A stretch of 64,000 bases of DNA, taken from contig JBLWGC010000036.1 in NCBI GenBank assembly GCA_048772705.1, forward strand, positions 186,001 through 250,000, read 5' to 3'. The notes under the pieces were generated by a model. The model had not been told where the DNA came from and did no database searches. It saw only the letters and a program-made list of their open reading frames with translations. Below, in pieces: positions 42,303 to 52,822 of the stretch; the first letter of the stretch is position 1, and every line of letters begins with the position of its first letter. The stretch comes from Leidyana gryllorum EB-2025a. Lineage: Eukaryota > Apicomplexa. The position numbers were made by a program, and so were the translations under genes.

Positions 42303-45300
42303 TCATTCCTCTGTTTCCAGGATGTCTGCATACAGAGGCAGTAAATAACGCTGGCAAAATGCGAAGAACGCTGCGTGACGAGTCAAATTCTCTTCTTCAA
42401 TCTTAGCACTAATTGGACCTTTGTTCGGAATAGTTGCACGAGTCGCCACCAGCTGGAAAACACTGTCTTTCCCGCCATCCAGCCACCTCTTTCTCACCAA
42501 TGTAAGGACGATCGTGTATCCAATATCGTCCAGGAGACGATCCCACCAGGCATAATCTAGTTGATTGACGCTTGTGCCGCTGGGAGTTGTATGACTACGT
42601 GAGAACTTGAGCCATATCTTCTCAAACTAACAGGGAACAGAGATGGCACGATCAAACAGTAACCGACACGTACCCAATCATTCATCGCCATCGTCTGAAA
42701 AATGGACGGCAACTCGAGACGCATCAAGAATCGACAGTAACCAATCTGCGTCAATGGAACGCTGGCCCGTCCATCTGCCTTCTTGTGGTACTCAGCCATC
42801 GTCATCGCTTTGAAAATCTTCTCCATCATCTCGCGACACCTATGACAAAGATTGAAACGTCAGCAAGCCGCTCAAACTAACCAGGGCAAAGTGCCTATCG
42901 TTCTGCGCAAGAATACAATGTCGCCAAAGGACGCGGCACGCCACAACTTCTTGGCAGAAGCCACAATCTGGGCACTCAGATCTTCAATGGGATCCAGCTT
43001 GAGCCGCTTAACAACATCACCCTCGAGTCCTGGCTTCTTGTCTCCTGGTTTGCCCCCTTTGCCAGTCGCAGCTGCTTGGGTCGGAGGCAAGGGCGCCAGA
43101 TCGCCTCTTTCACAGCGGATACGACGCTTTAAAATCAATGCTCCCACAGGAGTGTGCAACACATGAGTGTCTATTGCTCCGGTGGTTTGATCACCGCGGC
43201 TAAGAATGATCCGAGCTTTGTTGTGACTTTCCTTCTTCTGCGTCAGGAATTGTTGGGCCACTGACTCTATCTTTTCCTCCGCTTCTTTCATCGACACCAC
43301 AGCACCAGGAGTACTCAAAGCCTGATCAGACCAAATCGAGAGTAACATCTGACGCAACTCATTCGCTGCATCTCGTTTTCGACTTAGGGTCTTGATTAGA
43401 TCATCGCGATCTTTATCTGTAGTGGGGACCAAAGGATCCAGCCCATCGACTGTACCTCCCCGATCACTGAGCCCAGCGCAATCTTCCAGTGTAACTTCTC
43501 TCGGGGGGAATTGAATGACACTTTCGGTGAAGTTGTTCCACACTCTCCACAAGTTCTTTGACAGCCGGAGAAACTCACTTTCTCTCTCGCTGAGTTGTCG
43601 CTCACGCCATCTGGCTTCCGCCTCCAAAGTTTTCAGCTCGTGGTTCTCCAACATACGATGCAGATGCTGGCCAACGTACTCTGCCATGATGGGTCGATAC
43701 AGTCTGATCATTTCTTCCACAACTGTTGTATAATGGCGCACAGCTTCACCGATCGTCTTGCAGCGACCGCTTTGCAATTCTCGCACGACCTCCAGTAGCT
43801 TCGCGCACTTGACCTCGGCCATTTTGGCCAGGTGACCCCTCAGTGTTTCCAGCGCCTTTCCTCCTCTGCCTTCCATCTTCCTAGCAAGTCTCCAGTTTTC
43901 CGATCGCAGCTCTATTATACTCTGCTTCACTTTCATCAACTCCCGTTGCAAAAGAGTTGCTTGCTCGTCATAGTAGCCTCCTCCCCCCGCATATGCACCC
44001 ACATGATCGTCCAATCCGCTTCTCTTGAGAACCACTCCCGCTGGATTCTGCTGGAAGAGCTCCACAGCTGACTGACATGTGGACCGCCTGTGAAGGTTTA
44101 TACAGATAGCATTGTTATACGGGAACTTACATTGTCTTCCAAAAGTCTTGGAGCTCTCCTACTGTCATATTCTCCACGTCCGCCTCCTTGTCTCGAATCT
44201 GTTGGATACCTCGCACAACAGCCTCTCTAGCCGCCACAGTTGCCAGATGCCTTTTCAGATTACATCCGGGTCCATGACGTGCTTTTCGATCATTCAAGAG
44301 TGGTCGAAGTACATGGAGCCAGGGAATCAAGCTCGTATACCATTTAACAGCGTCAGTCAGCCCCTTGACAGAAACCTTAAAAGGACAATTGCGAAGTGGT
44401 CTCCCGTCGACCGTGACGCTGATAGATGCTGTAAGTAAGTCTTCAGGGACCCACTTTGCCTCCAACAAAGAGTCACGAGTGACAGCCCCACCCTGAGCGT
44501 ACATCTTGGCTGAGAACTCACGCAATTCTGCTACAAGATGCTCACTCTCTCGGGCTTCTCGATCGAACTGTCGGCGGTGTCGCAGCAGAAGCTCCATGTC
44601 GTGGATCGATAAAGGCAAAGAGTACGTAATAGTCGCTCGGTAAGGATTCTCGGGGCCTTCGCCCCTCCACTGCAGACTGGTGTCGCCGGCTTTGGCGTTT
44701 TTGCTCAGAGCCACTTGAAGAATGTTGTCACGGACTCGCACCCTACCTCCCTTGCTGTCCTTGAGGATAATTTCCACCTCCGTCTCTTGATTCTCAGCTA
44801 ACTTGCGACGGTCCTCGACTTCGCGTTGTAATCGTTGCAGACGCTCTCGACTGAACGCATCGGGTTGGAAACCCGGAGCACTGAAAAGACCGAACTGGGT
44901 GTAACCCACTTCGGGATTGTCCAAGTCATGTTGCCAAATGTCAAGACACTCTTGAAATAGCTCCAGGACTTCTGTAGAGACGAAGGCAACAGGAGAAGTC
45001 AGCATCACCAGACTGCTGGCTTGAGGATCAACAGGGCCCGGATGGAAAAGGGGACTGAAGGGGGACGCGGCGATGGGCAACCCATTCACGAGAATCTCCA
45101 GGGAGTAACGTCCGGCGCTGTGAGCAGAGATCAACGGTCCATCAGCTTCACTCACCGAGGAACCTCATACTGAACTTCGTAAATGCCGTTTTTGTTGTCG
45201 GTCACTTGCCAAGCCACATCGGGGCTCTCCACCCGTTCGACTTTCCATCTTTCAACCTCTCCCCGCTCACCACCAAGATTGATCTCTTTCGACCAGGTGA

Positions 45301-45850
45301 ATATCGGACCACCTTCACCGAGATGGAAACCTTTGGCACTCAGAAAGTAGAACCGTACAAATACTAAGGCTCCTCCATGAAGTATACGTCGGCTGCGCAC
45401 GTCGAAAGCTGTGACCTCGAATCGATGTTCTGCAACTACGCTTCCTCCTCTCAATCCTTCACCAGTGGCTATGCAGTGACTCGGCGACACGATCTCCAGC
45501 ACTTGGCTGGTGAACAGTAATCGAGCAGATTGGCCCCGCGGAGCCGTGGGTTGCGTTGAGAATGCGTCCTCGCCCACTTCTAACTTATCGGCAGCGGCTT
45601 CAATCGGCTCCTCAACAGGCTGAACTGTCTCATCATCAGAATGATCGAACACCTCGAAATCTAATCCGTCTTCTAACGATTTGTTGTCAGGTGCTTTCTG
45701 TGGCGTGCCTGAGAGTCTCGGGATGAAAATACGCAGCGATGATGGGTCCGCCTGTGCATCCGACGAGCTGGAGGATTGCGATGGCGTCTCACGCGGCACA
45801 GAGAGCGTAATTGGCTGCAATTCCCCCTCCATGGGTGAGTGTGTCTCCAT
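42303..45850 (-). CDS. Filamin-repeat and coiled-coil protein
   Basis: A protein of about 1,130 residues. At least one clear filamin/ABP280 immunoglobulin repeat lies near residues 110-270: SPSHCIATGEGLRGG, then NKNGIYEVQYEVPR, then GRYSLEILVNGLPIAASPF. A second, weaker one ends TVDGRPLRNCPFKVSV. A long coiled-coil part follows (LLQRELMKVKQSIIELRSE, RWRERQLSERESEFLRL, KTLSRKRDAANELRQML), then a globular C-terminus (GYCRFLMRLELPSIFQTMAM, YLLPLYADILE). The frame opens upstream only to a TTG, so I use the ATG at 45850. Filamin repeats bind actin-associated partners and membrane receptors; no actin-binding calponin domain is present. It lies 110 bp downstream of the alveolin gene on the same strand, so both may serve the cortex. 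Confidence 0.85.
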
Positions 45851-45960
45851 GTGTGCGATACTGACTGGGAGTGTGTGCAAGATTCCTTATAACTAGTGCC
45901 ATTGACTGATTGATAGTTAGAAGCAGGGGGCATGGATACAGGATCAAGGACACAGAAACT

Positions 45961-47201
45961 TCACCGGCGGCTAGATTTCGCTCGCTTGGAGCCGCTCTTT
46001 CGACTTCGAGTCTTGACCACAGTGGGAGTGCCGATGAGAGGTGACGCTTGGAGACCAGAGCTGAAAGCCACTGGCGAAACACTGGGGGACGCCATCATCC
46101 CGACGGATGAATACTCATGAGCTGGAATAAAGGATTTATTGCCAAGAATTGAAGCTTGTTTTATACCAATCGGGTGAGATGGAGACACATTGAGTGCCCG
46201 AGCTGGGCCGGTCAGCACATCAGTGGTCACACCAGATCGCCATTGAACACCAGCCCCTGCTATCCCAGACCCTATCAGTGGCGAAGTAATCGAGGGGCTG
46301 CCGTGGAGTACGGAGTTATGATAGACTGAATGGTTGCTGTGGTATACTCCTGGTGATGGCGCACCAGCTACTCCCACGAGACCCTCAACTCGGCGGAAAG
46401 GGATCTGCGTCAGTTGTTCAGCAGTCAGATGCGGATTTAAGGACCGGAGATACGTGTTGTACTGAACTGCATCGAGCTCAATGCGATGATGCTTCTCGTC
46501 AACAAGGCCTCGGGACCGGATAGGTAGGTCAACAATTTTAGCCACCGGAACAATAACTTCTACGACATCGGCCGAATACTCGGTGACAGCGACGGGCACA
46601 CGTTCCCTGCTTTGAACGAATTCAGGTCGCACAGTCTGTTGAACGAGGACCGGGTGTTCTTCTTGAACATAACGAGGAATTGTAATCTCCTTTTCGACCC
46701 GATAGGGCTTGGGGACTTCTATAACCTGATTAGGGAAGGTTAGTCGAAGGGCTTGGAGATCCGACTCACCTGACCAGGGACTTCCACTATCTTCTCGACA
46801 ACACGGGTTTCAATTCTGGGGATGCGTTCAATTATCTCTTTGGGGACATCAACCACTTGCGGAATATCTACATAGCGAATATCTTCTTGTACTTGAGGCA
46901 CCTGTGTGAACAGTTAAGAAGTTCAATGAAGTTTTCGTACCTCCACGACGCGGTCGACATACTCCACTTGAGGCACTTCGACCGTCTTATCGACATATTT
47001 ATACTCAATCTTTGGCACACGCTTGACGATCTCGACAACTTCCCGTTTGGGCACTTGCCGGATCACCTCTTCAATTACGGGAACTTCGACATATCGTACT
47101 GGTTCGTGGGTGGGCACGTTGCCCAACAATTCCTCTCTGAGAACTACAGAAGATACTTTTCGCTCGGTTTCTTGCCGATGACCACCATATGCACTCGACA
47201 T
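45961..47201 (-). CDS. Alveolin (inner membrane complex protein)
   Basis: Intermediate-filament-like protein of the subpellicular network under alveolar sacs, a hallmark of alveolates. The N-terminal half is alveolin repeat: EPVRYVEVPVIEEVIRQVP, KREVVEIVKRVPKIEYKYVD, KTVEVPQVEYVDRVVEV, then in later exons VDVPKEIIERIPRIETRVVE, VIEVPKPYRVEKEITIPRYV and VAVTEYSADVVEVIVPVAKI. The C-terminal half is Ser/Pro/Gly-rich and ends in basic KTRSRKSGSKRAKSSRR. At least two introns (near 46905 and 46725-46768). The upstream frame starts only at TTG, so I chose ATG 47201. The protein is about 380 residues. No N-terminal Gly/Cys acylation motif is obvious (MSSAYGGH). Confidence 0.93.
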
Positions 47202-47265
47202 GGCCAGCAGCAATTGGACTTTTTTTGTAACACTAAGCTGGAATCAGCACTCTCTAAAATGTGCA

Positions 47266-48613
47266 TCACCGTGTGGGATCCTTCATACTGGCCCTCTTCA
47301 GAAGGTAATTTCTCTGTCTTCCCAAGCGGGACTTGAGACGTTGGTACTTCTCGCGAGTCATCTTGAGGGACAGCTCGGTTGCTCCTCTCCGGAAGATTGA
47401 ACGCATCCGATCCTGCAGTGCGACTGCGGCGCTGGGGATGGCAGCACGGCGAAGACTTCCGCTTGATTCTGCTAGAGCTTCTGCCGTGGCGACTGCCGTA
47501 TCGGCCTCTTCTCTATAGACGACTTTACCCAATCGGAAAGACTTAACTTCGCCGCGCCTCCGCGACTCATCCCAAAACTCTTTCAGCAAGCGCCTATACT
47601 CTTCTCTGGCTTCGGTCTTCTCTTGTTCATCTTTGATCTCGGCCAAATACTCATGGATTCGCTCGAACTCCTTTTGCACCTCCTTGCGTCTGCGGTGTTT
47701 CTCGACTTCCTCCTCATGGGCTTTCCGACGGGCTTCTTTGGTGCGCTCCTTTGAGGTTTTGCCAATGGGTTTGACTTCACCCAACGGCTTGGGATCGAAT
47801 TCATCGTCCTCCTTCTCCTCGACGGGATCTGAGGATCCCTGCTCTGCTTTGACTTGGACGGCGTCTTCTGGTTTCACAGAGGACTTCAATGTGGGCAGTA
47901 CCCGAGCCAAGAAGTCCTCGGGGTCTTCGGGGAGATGCTGCGATTCTTTCACAAGGCGGAACAGTGCGAACTGTTCTGGCTCTTCCAGAGAATCGACAAT
48001 ATCCTCAGGGAATATATTCATGAGGAACGATGTTACGGGCTTTATGGTATCAAACAATATCTCTTCGCCACTTCGCTCCTCACTGGCTTTGGCAGCCTGA
48101 GAGAGTAAAACCTGTTTCCATTGTTCCACATCCGGATTTAAGGACTGTCCAGGCTTAGCCACCACCACTTTGGGCACTTCAGCGAAGACTTTGGGAGCTT
48201 TCTGGACTTTGCGCTTCTTGGACGGAGGTTCCTGTTTGTCGTCATCCCACAAATCGAAAGGCTTCTTTCCCTCTTTGGCAGACTGCAACAAGAAAGAAAG
48301 AGTGAATTGGTGTCATCAAGAAGAGATTACTCACCTCTTTCTGCTTCTGCAAGGTGGCTTTCCGAGCCTCGACGAATTGCTGCTCCTTCTGGAGTTGCTT
48401 TGTGGTCTTAGAATGTCCCCGGACGAGAGCAGCCACCTTCTTCTCTTGCCTCTTGCTCAACTTGCCCGAGGTATCGACTGTGAACAAGTCTTCCTCCGCC
48501 TTTGATTGCAGCTGAGATGCCACGCGACGGCGTTCCACACTCTCCGTGTGCGCTTTGATCACATCCTCGACCTCTGCCTTCCTCCACTTGCCCTTCCGTG
48601 ACTTGACAGCCAT
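47266..48613 (-). CDS. NOP53: NOP53 (GLTSCR2/PICT1) ribosome biogenesis factor
   Basis: Nucleolar 60S assembly factor that recruits the exosome helicase Mtr4 to pre-60S particles in yeast. Exon 1 (MAVKSRKGKWRKAEVEDVI, ESVERRRVASQLQSKAEEDLFTVD, KLSKRQEKKVAALV) has the typical N-terminal block. After one intron of about 50 nt (48284-48333 region) come KKPFDLWDDD, KVVVAKPGQSLNPDVEQW, a long charged helix (RRKAHEEEVEKHRRRKEVQK), RRGEVKSFRLGKVVY and ATELSLKMTREKYQRLKSR. The start is 35 bp from the divergent WDR12 gene, another 60S factor. The protein is about 430 residues, slightly shorter than human. Confidence 0.93.
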
Positions 48614-48648
48614 AGTCAAGTCTAAATTTTTTGTCCTGGTGCGAGGCG

Positions 48649-50158
48649 ATGGGGAGCGATGTCAACAGTTCTCAGGAGCTTTCTTTGATCTTCCGCACGA
48701 AGCTCACAGCTCCCGAGTATCAATTAGCTGACGCCGGTCCATATGTCATACCTGCGAGTAGCGCGAGAGAGGACCTTGACATAGTGAGTGCACTAATAGA
48801 ATTTTGAGTCTCAAAACTCCTGCACAGTTATTGAAGGGTTTGCTAGAGCTTGAGGTTGAGAGACCCGTCTTTGACTTTCGGGTTAATAACTTACCAGTCA
48901 GACTCCCATTGGCACAGTGAGTAGACCACATTCTGATCTAACCTCACTTCATTTTGTCGCCGGCCGCAGACTCCTTCAGGAAAATGAGTTGTCCACCGAG
49001 CTCACCATTGAGGTGGATTACTTCCTCTTGTGGACTTCCAACGAGCCCCAAGTGATCCAAGATACGCCATCGCCAGTAATTGACATGGCCAAGATTGACG
49101 GAAAGCTCCTTATGCTGTGTGCCAATGGAAGTATGCTGTTGCGAGATCACGGCAACACTAACGAGAAGGACAACAGCGTCTTACAACAATGGACACTGCC
49201 CAGCGACACACCGCTTTGCCTTTTGCCCAGCCATCCTGGTGGAGCACAGTATATCCTGTCGAAAGCCGGAGAGATATATAGTGTGGACACCACCAAAGCT
49301 ACAGAGCCTCACGAGTGCTTCAACGTCGTGACGGAGTCGCCTTTTACAGTTGCTGCTGTCAACAGTGACCGGTCCATGATGGCATTGGGATGCAACAATG
49401 GCGACATAGTAATGGTGCGGCTGGAAGCGTTGTGGAAGGAGGGCGCAGGCAAAGCGCGAGTCAAAGCTAACAAGAAACGTGCAGCAGACGGTTCCCCGCC
49501 GGGCGGCAAAACGGTCGAAACTCTAAGTGTTGCGAGAGTCATCGCGCAGGCGCACATTGAGAGCGTCACCGGTCTGGCGTTTTATGAAAATGTGGAAAGT
49601 AGAACCTTCTATCTATTGTCGGCTGGGCTTGACAAGGCTGTGAGAGTTTGGGACTATCTGGACGGTACCAAGGAGCACGGATTCGACACCCCTGCAGCTG
49701 TGACCAGTCTGGTCTGTGCTGGCGAGTCCTCCTCCTCCTCGATCATCACTGGACACATCGATGGACGAGTCAGGTTATGGAATTTGCAGAACATCACGAT
49801 GCCCAGTGGCAACATGGTGCTGGTTGCATCCTGGGCTGCCCATTCACGAGTCGTTCATCGTTTGCAGCCACACTGCGAAGACGCCTCCATAGTCGCGAGT
49901 GCGTCCAATGACCAGAAGGTTTCCGTCATTGACTTGACTGCCCGTAACATTCCGCTGTGTATGGTGAGTGGGGTTTCAGACCAATCGGCTTCTTTATATA
50001 CACATCACCTTCTCCTTTTTCAGCAAGCAGTGCCTCACCATCTCAAATATCGACGACAAGAGTTGCCTGTCATACCATCAGCCACCTTGTGGTGGACATC
50101 TCGCAGACTGCTTGTGGGAACATCACACTGTAACTTGCTCGAGTTCAATTACGCTTGA
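48649..50158 (+). CDS. WDR12: WDR12/Ytm1, NLE domain plus WD40 propeller
   Basis: Part of the PeBoW (Nop7-Erb1-Ytm1) complex of early 60S maturation, removed by the AAA protein Rea1/midasin through its NLE domain. The NLE domain is at the N-terminus: SLIFRTKLTAPEYQLADAGP, YVIPASSAREDL, LLKGLLELE, PVFDFRVNNLPVRL, LLQENELSTELTIEVDY. WD repeats follow (VTGLAFYENVES, YLLSAGLDKAVRVWDYLDG, SSIITGHIDGRVRLWNLQ, SIVASASNDQKVSVIDL, RRLLVGTSHCNLLEFNY). The three introns join in phase (from 48784, 48918 and 49963). The acidic residue that inserts into the midasin MIDAS pocket was not pinned down. Head-to-head with NOP53. Confidence 0.93.
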
Positions 50159-50171
50159 ATGTTGTTGTTAA

Positions 50172-50555
50172 CTATTGGGGAATGAACTGCTGGATCAATG
50201 ATAAGGCTGGGCAACTGGATCGACAATTTGGAGCGAGCAACCGCGTGCGGTAACTGCGCGTCTCCATTGGGATCGGAAGATCTTTTCGAGTGCTGTGCCG
50301 ATGTGATGATACTGACAGCCACCCCTCATTACCAGCATTTGTGTGGAACGCCACTGTCAGATCTATTGGAAGGATAACGATCACAACGGTCTGGGGCTGC
50401 AGGCAGGGCGGTGGGTCAACAATCCATTCTGTTGCTGTAAGCAAGATGCTCAGACCGTTATCGCATAGCTGTAGCATAATCTCGTCATCAGATGTTCGTC
50501 CTGTCAGTTCTTTCACATAGCAGACTGTACCGGGTGTGGCAACCACTAGAAACAT
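50172..50555 (-). CDS. Small protein, unknown
   Basis: An uninterrupted 127-residue frame with an ATG at 50555. The first 70 residues look like a folded beta-rich domain (MFLVVATPGTVCYVKELTG, IMLQLCDNGLSILLTATEW, PQTVVIVILPIDLTVAF); the C-terminus is basic and Pro/Ser-rich. No family is recognised; a ubiquitin-like or other small beta fold would fit the length. It fills the space between the WDR12 stop (14 bp) and the divergent aminopeptidase start (26 bp), as real genes here do. Confidence 0.55.
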   Translation of the reverse strand: MFLVVATPGTVCYVKELTGRTSDDEIMLQLCDNGLSILLTATEWIVDPPPCLQPQTVVIVILPIDLTVAFHTNAGNEGWLSVSSHRHSTRKDLPIPMETRSYRTRLLAPNCRSSCPALSLIQQFIPQ

Positions 50556-50581
50556 TGGCTTAAATTTTGCGTCTTGAAAGG

Positions 50582-52274
50582 ATGGTCCTCAATAAATGCA
50601 CTCCGCCATTGCTGGATATACCGCTATGCTTCGATGACTTGCCTTTCACCGTCACATACAGCCTCGTTGACAAAATTGCAGCAGACAGTTCGCTCGTCCT
50701 CTATGCTTGCTGGAGTGTCGAGGAGGAAGGAGACGAGGGATACAAAATCCCATCAATTGTCACTCAACAGGAAGATGTTGCTGTCTTGACCGCCTTAGTG
50801 GAGCGAACGGAGTTTAAGGGGGCCGCTGGCAAGATTGAGATTGACAGACGCGACAATAAGACTCGTGTTGGTCTCGTGGGCTTCGGGGATGCTTCTCGTT
50901 TCCGTCGAGAGAACATCTTTGCGACTGCAGAAGGAGTGGGGGAGAAAGTGAAGCAGGCGCGAGCCACACGGTGTACCATTGTGCTCGATGAAACAATGAC
51001 CCACGGCGACATTCAGACTCTCATTTGGCGCTTGGGATGTGCACTGAGAGCTGACAGTACTTACAAGAGCTCTAAGCCTAAGACACCTAACCCGCTAACC
51101 CACATCGATGTTCTGTGCTCCTTGTCGGACAAAGAATTTGAGACTGTGAAGAGGAGAGCACTCGCTCAGACCTACGGATCTGCTCTGTCGATGACATTGT
51201 GTGATGCGCCCCCCAACTATTGCAATTGCATCACCTTCTCTCAGGCTATCGAAAGGTGTTTCGCTAAGACGCCAAATGTTACTGTCACAATTCTGGACGA
51301 AGCAGAGTGTGAGAAGCTCGGCATGGGCGCCTTCCTGGGTGTGGCTCAGGGTAGCTACCACGGAGCTCGTCTCGTGCACGTCACCTACAAGAAGGGCGAG
51401 GCCAAGAAGAAAACCGCCTTTGTGGGCAAAGGCATCACCCTCGACACAGGAGGAGTGCAAATTAAATCAGGCGACGGTATGCTCCAAATGAAGGTAGGCC
51501 GTTCGCATCACCCCGCCGTCTCTATTTGTTTAACGTTTACAGTGCGACAAGGGTGGTGCCTCCGCAGTGATGGGCACCGCTTTGACCGTTGCACACCTCC
51601 AGCCGGCCGATGTGGAGTGCCACTTCATCGCTATGGTGTGCGACAACAGTGTCAGCGACAGATCTATGTACCCTCGTGACATTCTCACTGCCTCCAATGG
51701 CAAAACGATCGAGATCTCACACACGGATGCGGAAGGCCGTCTCGCTCTGGCTGACGGCCTCGTGTACGCAGAGAAACAACTGGGCGGACCGGGAGCGGGC
51801 ACCATCGTGGACATCGCAACCCTAACCGGGGCTGCTTTGGTCGGTTTGGGGACTGAAATGGGTTTGGTCTACTCAAACAATGACGCTACCCGGGACCTCA
51901 TCATCAAGAGGTAAGACGAGTCTTCACAAGTTGTCCTCCCACACTTGTCACAGTGCCAACCAACATGGAGAGCCAGCGTGGCCAATCCCGATCTGGCCCA
52001 GATACAGAAAGTCCCTCAAGTCGGACATTGCTGATATCAAGAACTCCCGACCACCGCCGGGATATGGAAACTCCATTGTGGCTGCCACATTCCTGGAAGA
52101 GTTTGTGGATGCAAAGGTGAGGGCCGTGACGACCACATTGGGACCGACCTGTTTGATCTACAGACTCCATGGGTCCACATCGATGCCGCTGGACCTCTGT
52201 GGAACTTTGAGCACCATCGAGCGACTGGTTGGGGAATCGGACTTCTCTCAGATTTCGCTATGGCACAGCCTTAG
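50582..52274 (+). CDS. M17 leucine aminopeptidase
   Basis: Two-zinc cytosolic exopeptidase that frees N-terminal residues from peptides. The regulatory N-terminal domain (IDRRDNKTRVGLVGFGDASR) leads to the catalytic domain: LCDAPPNYCNCITFSQ, MGAFLGVAQGSYHGARL, FVGKGITLDTGGVQIK (metal and active-site Lys), CDKGGASAVMG, MVCDNSVSDRSMYPRDIL, SHTDAEGRLALADGL, VDIATLTGAALVGLG, PAWPIPIWPRY and the end HIDAAGPLWNF, GWGIGLLSDFAMAQP. The signature is usually NTDAEGRL; here Asn is His, while the metal-binding Asp and Glu are kept. Three introns join in phase (from about 51495, 51911 and 52114). No signal peptide. The protein is about 510 residues, normal for the family. Confidence 0.93.
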
Positions 52275-52822
52275 GCACAAATGTCTCGAGCAAAGACTGT
52301 ACCTCGGGACACACAATAGTTTCACCTTTTTGGTGTCTCGTTTCTTTCCTCATGATGCAACCGGCATTTCCTGTCTCCGTAACTCAGCGGCCCATCCGTC
52401 TACGCCGAACGATTGTTGCCCCCCCAAGGCCGAACGACTTGTTGCCTCCCGCAAGGCCGAGCGACTTGGTGCCTCCCCAAGGCCTCCCCAGCTGTCGTTG
52501 GCCAAATACAAAGTGTCTGAGGAGGGTATGGCGGCCCTATCCAAGTTGTCTCCATCACGTTGCAGAATCATCACTGCACCGCCTGCGCGAACCAACACAC
52601 ACTTTGGACAACCAATCAGCTGCGAACTACAGATACTGGTGAACTCGAAGATGTGATCACAAATCGATCAGTCACTCACTCATTGGCGGTGTGGGTACCG
52701 ACCGAGCTGTCGGTTCGGGATCGGGTCGTGCGTTCCCGGAGTGTGCTTTCACAAAGAGTGTGCGGGTGATCGAGCTGCCAAGCTTTTATGTACGTTTCTT
52801 TTGTTTCTACTTTGCCCCCGGT
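52275..52822. other. Gene-free stretch of about 550 bp
   Basis: No ATG-started frame of coding look on either strand. It contains three tandem copies of a 25-27 bp unit and otherwise unremarkable sequence. It precedes the 5'-nucleotidase-like gene and may hold its promoter; it is long for this window. Confidence 0.5.
52406..52483. repeat. Three tandem copies of a 25-27 bp unit
   Basis: Units start at 52406, 52431 and 52458, each of the form CGARCGAYTKKTGCCYCCC followed by CAAGGC after 0-2 bases. Lengths are 25, 27 and 26 bp, so they do not keep one frame throughout. The last copy runs into a CCTCCCCAG tail. Confidence 0.8.
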
